This document shows, in pieces, positions 15,501 through 22,358 of a stretch of DNA of 22,358 nt (position 1 is its first letter; each line of letters opens with the position of its first letter). The notes below the pieces were generated by a model, which saw only the letters and a program-made list of their open reading frames with translations, had not been told where the DNA came from and did not search any database. Location: assembly GCA_035288045.1 (NCBI GenBank), contig DATEBA010000024.1:1-22358 (forward strand), read 5' to 3'. Position numbers and translations under genes: made by a program. Origin of the DNA: DATEBA01 sp035288045 (GTDB taxonomy: Bacteria; Actinomycetota; UBA4738; HRBIN12).

Positions 15501-16439
15501 ATGCCCGACGCCGTCGCGAAGCAGGTGGAGCGATTCCTCGACCACCTCGCCGTCGAGCGCGGGTTGGCGGCCAACACCGTGGAAGCCTATCGCCGCGACC
15601 TCGTCCGCTATGTGGGGTTCCTTCGCGTGCGCGGTCTCCGAGATGCCCGGCGCGCCGAGGAGCAAGAGGTCGCTTCGTTTGCGGCCGAGCTCTCGTCCAC
15701 GCGCCGTGGTGACGGCGAGCCCTACCGGACGTCCTCGATCGTGCGGGCGCTGTCGTCCGTGCGCTCGTTCCACCGGTTCCTCGTAAGAGAGGGACAGGCG
15801 CGACGGGATCCGACCGCCGCCCTGGTTCGCCCCAAACTACCCCGGACCCTGCCGCACCCGATCTCGATCGAGGAGGTTGGCAAGCTGCTGGCCGCACCGG
15901 CGGAGGGATCCCTCGCCGGGCTCCGCGACCGCGCGGTGCTCGAGACCCTGTACGGTGCAGGGCTAAGGGTCTCGGAGCTAGTCGGGCTCGACGTGGACGA
16001 CGTCGACCTCGAGGACGGGAGCGTGCGCGTGATGGGGAAGGGCGGCAAGGAGCGGGAGGTCCCGCTGGGGCGATATGCGCGTGAGGCGCTCGAGTCGTAC
16101 CTGCGTCGCGCGCGTCCGGCTGTTGCGACCTCGAGGTCTCGTTCGGCTCTGTTCCTCAATCTGCGGGGCGGGCGGCTAACGCGACAGGGTTGCGCGAAGC
16201 TCCTAGGCGCGTGCGCGGAGCGAGCGGGCATCCGCAGGCCGGTGTCTCCCCACACCCTGCGGCACTCGTTCGCGACGCACCTGCTCGAGGGCGGGGCCGA
16301 CGTCCGGGTGGTACAGGAGCTCCTGGGTCACGCGAGCGTCGCCACGACGCAGATCTATACGCTGATCACGAGGGAGCATCTCCGGGAGGTCTACCTCACG
16401 GCGCACCCGAGGGCGCGCGCCGTTAGGCGAGGAGGTTGA
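15501..16439 (+). CDS. xerD: Tyrosine recombinase XerD/XerC type
   Basis: The 312-aa recombinase has the SAM-like N-terminal core-binding domain (about 4-98) and a catalytic domain with the full R-K-H-R-H-Y set: R156 (AGLRVSEL), K180 (MGKGGKERE), H251 and R254 (SPHTLRHSFATH), H277 (LLGHASVATT) and the nucleophile Y286 (TQIYTLIT). Xer proteins resolve chromosome dimers at dif during division. The spacing ITREHLREVY after the tyrosine is XerD-like. The conserved actinobacterial position between ald/pyrG and scpAB argues for the housekeeping enzyme rather than a phage integrase. GAGGAG lies about seven bases before ATG 15501. Its stop is followed at once by the TraR/DksA gene. Confidence 0.94.
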   Translation: MPDAVAKQVERFLDHLAVERGLAANTVEAYRRDLVRYVGFLRVRGLRDARRAEEQEVASFAAELSSTRRGDGEPYRTSSIVRALSSVRSFHRFLVREGQARRDPTAALVRPKLPRTLPHPISIEEVGKLLAAPAEGSLAGLRDRAVLETLYGAGLRVSELVGLDVDDVDLEDGSVRVMGKGGKEREVPLGRYAREALESYLRRARPAVATSRSRSALFLNLRGGRLTRQGCAKLLGACAERAGIRRPVSPHTLRHSFATHLLEGGADVRVVQELLGHASVATTQIYTLITREHLREVYLTAHPRARAVRRGG

Positions 16440-16441
16440 GG

Positions 16442-16795
16442 GTGGACGACGCGAGGACTGCGACGCTGCGAGAGGCGCTCGAGGAGCAGCGCGAGAACCT
16501 GCGAAAGGAGATCCAGGAGCAGGGCGCGGACCCGGACTCCGACGAGGTGGCCATCGACGTGGAGTCGGGTTTCGCCGACAGCGCGCACAGCACCGCGGAA
16601 CGCGCCCGGACGATCTCGGTCATCAGAGCGCTCCGATCCAACCTGCGGGACGTGGAGCGAGCGCTCACCAAGATGCCGCTGGGCACGTACGGCACCTGCG
16701 AGCGGTGCGGAAACTCGATCGCGCCCGAGCGGCTGGAGGCACTGCCGTGGGCGCTGCTCTGCATCGACTGCAAGCAGAAGGGCGTTGCACGTTGA
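16442..16795 (+). CDS. TraR/DksA-family C4 zinc-finger protein
   Basis: The 117-aa protein has an N-terminal helical coiled coil (about 5-75, RTATLREALEEQRENLRKEI) and a C-terminal C4 zinc finger, C86-x2-C89 and C107-x2-C110 (CERCGNSIAPERL...CIDC). The region before the finger, RALTKMPLGTYGTCERCG, is typical of the family. These proteins act at the RNA-polymerase secondary channel or relate to RbpA-like roles; whether this one binds polymerase is not shown. The DxxDxA tip acidic residues of E. coli DksA are not clearly present, so regulatory activity is uncertain. GAGGAGG lies six bases before GTG 16442, which is preferred over TTG 16436. It ends overlapping deoB (TTGA). Confidence 0.88.
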   Translation: MDDARTATLREALEEQRENLRKEIQEQGADPDSDEVAIDVESGFADSAHSTAERARTISVIRALRSNLRDVERALTKMPLGTYGTCERCGNSIAPERLEALPWALLCIDCKQKGVAR

Positions 16796-17967
16796 GCGTT
16801 CCCCGGGTCGCGATCCTCGTCTGCGACTCGTGGGGTGTCGGAGGGGCGGCCGACGCCGCCGCGTACGGCGACGAGGGATCCAACACGCTTGGGAACTGCG
16901 CCGCGGCCGTCGGCGGGTTCCATGCGCCGAACCTCGAACGCCTTGGACTCGGCGCTCTCACGCCGATCGTCGGCCTGCGGGCTCGAGCCGGACCGGGGAC
17001 CGCGCGGGGCCGTCTGGCCGAGCGCTCGGCGGGTAAAGACACCACGACCGGTCACTGGGAGATCGCCGGGCTCGTCCTCGATCACCCGTTCCCCTTGTAC
17101 CCCAAGGGATTTCCACCGGAGGTGATCGCCCCCTTCGAGGAGGCGATCGGTCGGGGGGTGCTCGGAAACAGGCCGGCGTCCGGGACCGAGATCACCGCCG
17201 CGATGGGCGAGGAGCACCTGCGGACGGGGAAGCCGATCGTCTACACGAGCGGCGACTCGGTGTTCCAGATCGCCTGTCACAAGGACGTCGTCCCGCTCGA
17301 AACGTTGTACGAGTGGTGCCTGATCGCGCGCGGGATCCTGACGGGGCCGCACCGGGTCGGTCGCGTGATCGCCCGCCCGTTCCAGGGGGAGCCGGGCAGC
17401 TTCGTGCGGACGCCGGAACGACGCGACTACTCGGTGGAACCGCCCGGGCCGACCTTGCTCGACTTCTGCGAGCGGGCCGGCGTCCCCGTCTACGGAGTCG
17501 GCAAGATCCGGGACGTCTTCGCGCAGCGAGGGTTAAGGGAGGCGCGGTACTCGGACTCGAACGACCACGGCGTGGATCTCATTCTTGAATACCTGGCGCG
17601 GGCCGAGAGATCGCTCGTCCTCGCGAACCTCGTCGACTTCGACACGAAGTACGGGCACCGGAACGACCCCGCCGGCTACGCCGACTGCGTCGAGGCCCTC
17701 GATCGCAGGCTTCCCCAGGTTCTCGATGCGCTGGAGGGCGGGCTCCTATTCGTGACCGGCGACCACGGCTGTGACCCGACGACGCCCTCGACGGACCACT
17801 CCCGCGAGGACGTGCCCGTGCTGGTGGCGGGGCTGGATGGAGGTCCGGCGAGGGACCTCGGGCTCCGCTCGACGTTCGCCGACCTGGGCGCCACGGTTGC
17901 GGAGCTCCTCGAGGTCGAGACGGAGGGTTTGGTGGGGAGCAGCTTCGCGGAGGAGCTTAACCCGTGA
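16792..17967 (+). CDS. deoB: Phosphopentomutase
   Basis: The 391-aa metalloenzyme interconverts ribose-1-phosphate (or deoxyribose-1-phosphate) and the 5-phosphate, connecting nucleoside breakdown with central metabolism. It belongs to the alkaline-phosphatase superfamily: CDSWGVGG (D12) binds metal, GKDTTTGHWE (81-90) has the phosphorylated threonine, VDFDTKYGHRND (281-292) and VTGDHGCDPTTPSTDHSRE (321-339) supply the metal-binding Asp and His. Length is normal. The start is TTG 16792, overlapping the TraR/DksA stop; a longer frame at 16705 inside that gene is rejected. It works with deoA 121 bp downstream. Confidence 0.95.
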   Translation: MSVPRVAILVCDSWGVGGAADAAAYGDEGSNTLGNCAAAVGGFHAPNLERLGLGALTPIVGLRARAGPGTARGRLAERSAGKDTTTGHWEIAGLVLDHPFPLYPKGFPPEVIAPFEEAIGRGVLGNRPASGTEITAAMGEEHLRTGKPIVYTSGDSVFQIACHKDVVPLETLYEWCLIARGILTGPHRVGRVIARPFQGEPGSFVRTPERRDYSVEPPGPTLLDFCERAGVPVYGVGKIRDVFAQRGLREARYSDSNDHGVDLILEYLARAERSLVLANLVDFDTKYGHRNDPAGYADCVEALDRRLPQVLDALEGGLLFVTGDHGCDPTTPSTDHSREDVPVLVAGLDGGPARDLGLRSTFADLGATVAELLEVETEGLVGSSFAEELNP

Positions 17968-18088
17968 TCCGTCTACGGGCGAGGGTTAGGGTTGCTGCCT
18001 CGACAACGAACGACGGAGGCGAGCTGGAGGCTCGATGTCGAGTCGAGGACGCGCGTAGGTCCGAGTCGAGGCCGAGCGAGGTCTCTGC
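17968..18088 (+). promoter_or_regulatory. deoB-deoA intergenic region with -10-like box and foldable leader
   Basis: This 121-bp gap is the longest non-coding stretch within the plus-strand cluster. TAGGGT (17987-17992) could be a -10. CCTCGAC (17998-18004) can pair with GTCGAGG (18042-18048), enclosing the smaller hairpin CGAGC-TGGAG-GCTCG (18020-18034). CGAGTCGAGG is repeated at 18039-18048 and 18062-18071. A regulatory leader or operator for deoA is conceivable but unproven. No protein gene is seen. Confidence 0.35.
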
Positions 18089-19411
<1,323 letters not shown>

Positions 19412-19413
19412 GG

Positions 19414-20055
19414 GTGGACAGCCTTCTCACTGCGACGTACCTGGCAGCGGCACTTGCCGTGGGTCTGATCTCCCACGAGCACGCCCACGCGCGCGCGGCC
19501 GACGGCTTGGGCGATGCGAGCCCTCGCCGGTGGGGCTGGCTGACGCTCAACCCCAGCAGGAAGGTCGACCCGTTCGGAACCGTGATCCTCCCGCTCCTGA
19601 TCCTGGTCCCGTGGGCAGCCGGGGTGTGGTTCGTACCTCCCTTCGCCTACGCGAAGCCGATGCCTTTCGAGCCGCGGTCCCTTCGCGACCCGCACCGGGG
19701 GCCCATCTGGGTCGCGATGGCGGGCCCGCTCGCGAACCTCGCCCTAGCGGCCGCGGCGGGACTCGCCGTCCGCGCCGGTCCGGGTGGGCAGATCGGAATC
19801 GCGGCGCTCGCCCTCGTGTACGCCAACGCCGTTCTGTGCGTCTTCAACCTCCTTCCGGTCCCCGGTCTGGACGGGGCGCGACTCCTGGCTCGTGCGCTTC
19901 CCCCCAGGGCGCGAGAGACGTTCACGAACCTGGAGCACTACCTCCCCCTCTTCCTGCTGCTCGTCTACTTCCTGTTCGCGGGGCCGCTCCTGGGGGTGGT
20001 CCAGGGGCTCGCGAACGTCGTATGCCGGGCGCTGGCGGGGATCGACTGCGTCTGA
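19414..20055 (+). CDS. Site-2-protease-like M50 family membrane metalloprotease
   Basis: The 213-aa membrane protein has the zinc motif HEHAH (H21, E22, H25) in the first span and NLLPVPGLDG (145-154) with the third metal ligand D153. Spans lie at about 3-20, 55-75, 98-118, 127-147 and 175-195. This is the short, PDZ-less S2P type common in actinobacteria and Firmicutes. Substrates are unknown; such proteases often release membrane-bound factors. GTG 19414 is preferred over GTG 19408 because AGGAG (19404-19408) is five bases before it. The gene precedes trpS and scpAB in this cluster. Confidence 0.9.
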   Translation: MDSLLTATYLAAALAVGLISHEHAHARAADGLGDASPRRWGWLTLNPSRKVDPFGTVILPLLILVPWAAGVWFVPPFAYAKPMPFEPRSLRDPHRGPIWVAMAGPLANLALAAAAGLAVRAGPGGQIGIAALALVYANAVLCVFNLLPVPGLDGARLLARALPPRARETFTNLEHYLPLFLLLVYFLFAGPLLGVVQGLANVVCRALAGIDCV

Positions 20056-20083
20056 CCTGCGCGGAGAGCCCCGACCTCCGCGC

Positions 20084-20089
20084 TATCAT
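20084..20089 (+). promoter_or_regulatory. Candidate -10 box before trpS
   Basis: TATCAT lies between the M50 gene and trpS. A transcript would begin near 20096, which coincides with an in-frame ATC codon. It therefore either makes a 56-nt leader before GTG 20153 or a leaderless mRNA beginning with ATC. No -35 is evident. Confidence 0.4.
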
Positions 20090-20152
20090 CGCCGCATCGA
20101 GACGCCAGCCACCTCCCCGACCAAGACCCCACCGCCCGGCCGCAAGGCGAGG

Positions 20153-21121
20153 GTGCTCACCGGCTATCGCCCCACGGGCGCTCTCCACGTCGGCCACTGG
20201 TTCGGCAACATCCAGACCATGCTCCGCCTGCAGGAGGAGCACGACGCGTTCTTCTTCATCGCCGATTGGCACTCGCTGACGACCGACTACGATCGGACCG
20301 AGGAGCTCCCCGGACACGTGCAGGAGCTGCTTCTGGACTGGCTGGCGGCCGGGATCGATCCCGCGAAGGCCACGATCTACCGACAGTCCGATATCCCTGA
20401 GGTGGCCGAGATGTCGCTGCTCCTCGGGATGATCACCCCCCTCGGCTGGCTGGAGCGCGTTCCTAGCTTCAAGGAGCGACTGCGTGACCTCGCCGAGCGC
20501 GACATAGCGAACTACGGGCTGCTCGGTTATCCGGTGCTGCAGGCCGTGGACATAGCGATCGTGAGGGGCGAGCTGGTTCCGGTCGGGGAGGACCAGGTCG
20601 CACACCTCGAGCTGGCGCGCGAGATAGTGCGCCGATTCAACCGGCTGTACGGGCCGGTGCTTGTCGAGCCCCAACCTCTCCTCTCCGAAGCACCGCTGAT
20701 CCCGGGATCGGACGGACGCAAGATGTCCAAGTCGCTGGACAACGCGATAGGCGTCCGGGACGACCCCGACACGATCCGCGAGAAGGTCCGCAGCTTCGTC
20801 ACGGACCCGCAGAAGGTCCGCAAGGGAGACCCGGGCAGGCCGGAGATCTGCCCCGTGTTCGCCCTCCACCGGATGTTCTCGCCCGACATCCTCGAGTGGA
20901 CCGAGGAGAACTGCCGGACCGGCGCGCTCGGCTGTGTGGAATGCAAGGGGAACCTGGCCGACCGGATCGTCGAGCGCTTCCGGCCGTACCGCGAGAGGCG
21001 CGAAGAGCTCGAGCGGACCCCGGAGGTCCCTTATGCCTTCCTGGCAGAGGGCGTCGCGAAGGTGCGGCCGGTGGTCGAGGACACGATGAAGGCCGTCCGC
21101 GCGGCCATGCACCTCGGATGA
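20153..21121 (+). CDS. trpS: Tryptophanyl-tRNA synthetase, probable [4Fe-4S] type
   Basis: The class-I synthetase charges tRNA-Trp. From GTG 20153 it is 322 aa, with the HIGH-type motif HVGH (12-15) after GYRPTG and KMSKS (190-194). Four cysteines C233, C254, C261 and C264 form C-x20-C-x6-C-x2-C, close to the C-x22-C-x6-C-x2-C motif that binds a [4Fe-4S] cluster in Thermotoga maritima TrpRS, so an iron-sulfur enzyme is probable. The start is uncertain: VLTGYRPTG at GTG 20153 leaves almost no residues before the first core strand. In-frame codons back to 20057 offer only CTG (20057) and ATC (20096), and the latter gives 341 aa. The TGA overlaps scpA. Confidence 0.95.
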   Translation: MLTGYRPTGALHVGHWFGNIQTMLRLQEEHDAFFFIADWHSLTTDYDRTEELPGHVQELLLDWLAAGIDPAKATIYRQSDIPEVAEMSLLLGMITPLGWLERVPSFKERLRDLAERDIANYGLLGYPVLQAVDIAIVRGELVPVGEDQVAHLELAREIVRRFNRLYGPVLVEPQPLLSEAPLIPGSDGRKMSKSLDNAIGVRDDPDTIREKVRSFVTDPQKVRKGDPGRPEICPVFALHRMFSPDILEWTEENCRTGALGCVECKGNLADRIVERFRPYRERREELERTPEVPYAFLAEGVAKVRPVVEDTMKAVRAAMHLG

Positions 21122-21867
21122 GTGAGCCGGACGAGCCCGCCGTCGCTACCGAGGGCTTCGAGGTCGAGCTTCCCGTGTTCAGCGGGCCGTTCCGCGTGCT
21201 GGCAGATCTGATACTCGACCAGAAGGTCGACGTGTGCGACGTGCCGATCGCGCGAGTGACCGACGGGTTCCTCGAGCGGGCGAAGGACGTGGAGGGCTGG
21301 ACCCTGGAGGAGGCGACGTGGTTCCTGGCCGTCTGCGCGATCCTTCTGGAGTTGAAGGTCGGGCGGCTCATGCCGCGCCACCAGGTCCCCGACGAGGAGG
21401 ATCTCCTCGGCGTCTCGCCGGATCTGGCCTACGCACGGAGCATCGAGCTCGCGGCGTTCCGCCGGGTCGCTCTCGACGTCGCGCGCCGACTCGAAGACGA
21501 GGCAGCATACTTCGCTCGCGACGTTGGTCCGCCGCCCGAGTTCTCGCATCTGTACCCGGACGTGCTCGACCGCGTCGAGTCATCGGAGCTTGCGAGGCTC
21601 GCCGCCTCGCTCCTCAGACCACCGCCGATGGTGGACCTCTCGCACGTCACGCCGATCCGCTTCACGGTCGCGGACGCGGTGCTTGCCGTCGAGGACCGGC
21701 TGGCCCGGACCCCCGAGGCTCGGTTTCGCGAGCTCGTCGCCGACTGCGAGGATCGCATGCACGTCGTCGTGCGGTTCCTGGCGCTCCTCGAGCTGTACCG
21801 TGAGGGCAAGGTCGAGCTGCGGCAGGCGGCGACGTTCGGGGAGATAGAGGTCTCGTGGCGGGGGTGA
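21118..21867 (+). CDS. scpA: ScpA, segregation and condensation protein A (kleisin)
   Basis: The 249-aa kleisin bridges the SMC dimer, and ScpB binds it, to compact and separate chromosomes. The N-terminal domain has FSGPFRVLADLILDQKVDVC (21-40), matching the FxGPLDLLLxLI pattern, then DVPIARVTDGFLE (41-53) and AVCAILLELKVGRLMP (71-86). The C-terminal winged helix (about 195-249, FLALLELYREGKVELRQAAT) completes the fold. ATG 21118 overlaps the trpS stop (ATGA) and is preferred to longer frames that run into trpS. ParA, often just upstream in actinobacteria, is absent. scpB follows eight bases beyond its stop. Confidence 0.95.
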   Translation: MSEPDEPAVATEGFEVELPVFSGPFRVLADLILDQKVDVCDVPIARVTDGFLERAKDVEGWTLEEATWFLAVCAILLELKVGRLMPRHQVPDEEDLLGVSPDLAYARSIELAAFRRVALDVARRLEDEAAYFARDVGPPPEFSHLYPDVLDRVESSELARLAASLLRPPPMVDLSHVTPIRFTVADAVLAVEDRLARTPEARFRELVADCEDRMHVVVRFLALLELYREGKVELRQAATFGEIEVSWRG

Positions 21868-21874
21868 AGCTCGG

Positions 21875-22358
21875 GTGACGGGTCACGCGTCCAGGGCTCT
21901 GGAGGCGGTCCTGTTCGTCTCGGACGAACCGCTTTCCTCGACGGTACTCGCTCAGGCGCTAGAGGTCGATCGTGCCGAGGCGGACCGGCTCTGCGAGGCG
22001 CTCGCCGGCTCGCTCGACGAGCGAGGCTCCGGTCTGGTGCTCCGAAACGTCGCCGGCGGCTGGCGCCTCTTCACGCACCCCGACGCCGCCCCCGTCGTAG
22101 AGCAGTTCGTGCTCTCGTCGCGCCAAGCCCGCCTGACCAAGGCGGCCCTGGAGACCCTTTCCATCGTTGCCTACAAGCAGCCCGTCACGCGACACCAGAT
22201 CTCTGCGATCCGCGGGGTGAACTCCGACGGTGTGCTTCGCGCGCTTGCCGATCGCGGCATCATCGCCGAGGTCGGTCGCGAGGAGACGCCGGGCCGCCCG
22301 GTGCTGTACGGGACCACCCCAGAGTTCCTCGAGCGGCTGGGGCTCGCGTCGCTCTCCT
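21875..22358 (+). CDS. scpB: ScpB, segregation and condensation protein B (3' end outside window)
   Basis: Partial gene: 161 codons are in the window and no stop is reached. GTG 21875 starts VTGHASRALEAVLFVSDEPL. Two winged-helix domains are visible (about 1-80 and 85-161). The second contains the hallmark LETLSIVAYKQPVTRHQISA, IRGVNSDGVLRALADRGII and the closing GRPVLYGTTPEFLERLGL. ScpB binds ScpA in the SMC complex. It lies seven bases after the scpA stop, and its spacing and order match nearly all bacteria. The protein may extend past the edge by a few dozen residues. Confidence 0.95.
   Translation, partial: MTGHASRALEAVLFVSDEPLSSTVLAQALEVDRAEADRLCEALAGSLDERGSGLVLRNVAGGWRLFTHPDAAPVVEQFVLSSRQARLTKAALETLSIVAYKQPVTRHQISAIRGVNSDGVLRALADRGIIAEVGREETPGRPVLYGTTPEFLERLGLASLS

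Noticed and set aside
14113..15897. Long minus-strand open frame antisense to ald
   Set aside because: ald, pyrG and xerD are clear real genes on the other strand; the antisense protein shows no domain.
15501..16439. Tyrosine recombinase as sign of a mobile element
   Set aside because: Neighbours are housekeeping genes in conserved order, with no att sites or phage genes, so it is the chromosomal Xer enzyme.
16705..16791. Upstream in-frame start for deoB
   Set aside because: It lies inside the TraR/DksA zinc-finger gene; the TTG at 16792 aligns with the normal DeoB N-terminus.
17985..17994. Telomere-like GGTTAGGGTT
   Set aside because: A single short occurrence in an intergenic region; chance match.
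20056..20152. T-box or Trp attenuator upstream of trpS
   Set aside because: No T-box AGGGTGGNACCGCG-like sequence, no Trp-codon leader peptide and no terminator hairpin is present.

Overview
The window is a contiguous, strongly GC-rich chromosomal stretch that looks like a deep-branching actinobacterium (Actinomycetota). The evidence is the chromosome order tlyA-nadK-steA-mctB-pyrG-ald-xerD...scpA-scpB, which is an actinobacterial core neighbourhood. SteA and the MctB/SteB family are essentially actinobacterial, GTG and TTG starts are frequent, and several starts sit 6 to 8 nt after a TANNNT -10 box, suggesting leaderless mRNAs. The class cannot be fixed by eye. Absence of recN and parA, and trpS, deoB and deoA lying beside scpAB, argue against a typical Streptomyces or Mycobacterium.

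Layout. Positions 1-1545 are the 3' half of a 23S rRNA gene, followed by a short spacer, a complete 5S rRNA (1630-1749) and a strong intrinsic terminator. From 1810 to 6951 six genes alternate in direction: a TPR protein (+), an MBL-fold hydrolase (-), a short SSB-like OB protein (+), a DUF1015 protein (-), then a small TPR protein and a HAD-IIA phosphatase (+), then a rhomboid protease (-). All three convergent pairs overlap at their stop codons, and one divergent pair has start codons only 5 bp apart.

From 7044 everything is on the plus strand, mostly with ATGA, GTGA or TTGA overlaps. Block A is a lysine-tailed phasin-like protein, TlyA (rRNA 2'-O-methyltransferase) and NAD kinase. Block B is SteA, MctB/SteB, a GT2 glycosyltransferase and a short MraY/WecA-like membrane enzyme, a tightly coupled set that suggests a cell-envelope or septal function. 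Block C is CTP synthase, alanine dehydrogenase, XerD recombinase, a TraR/DksA zinc-finger protein, phosphopentomutase, pyrimidine-nucleoside phosphorylase, an M50 membrane protease, TrpRS, ScpA and ScpB. ScpB runs off the right edge.

The genes combine translation (rRNA, TlyA, TrpRS), nucleotide salvage and synthesis (PyrG, DeoB, DeoA), envelope biology (SteA, MctB, GT2, MraY-like, alanine dehydrogenase) and chromosome maintenance (XerD, ScpAB). I found no prophage, IS, CRISPR or defence system. The most notable points are a probable [4Fe-4S] TrpRS with an unclear start codon, the four-gene SteA/MctB/GT2/MraY-like operon without recN, the overlapping convergent stops, and the leaderless-type promoters. 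TlyA and its known 23S target nucleotide also occur in the same window.
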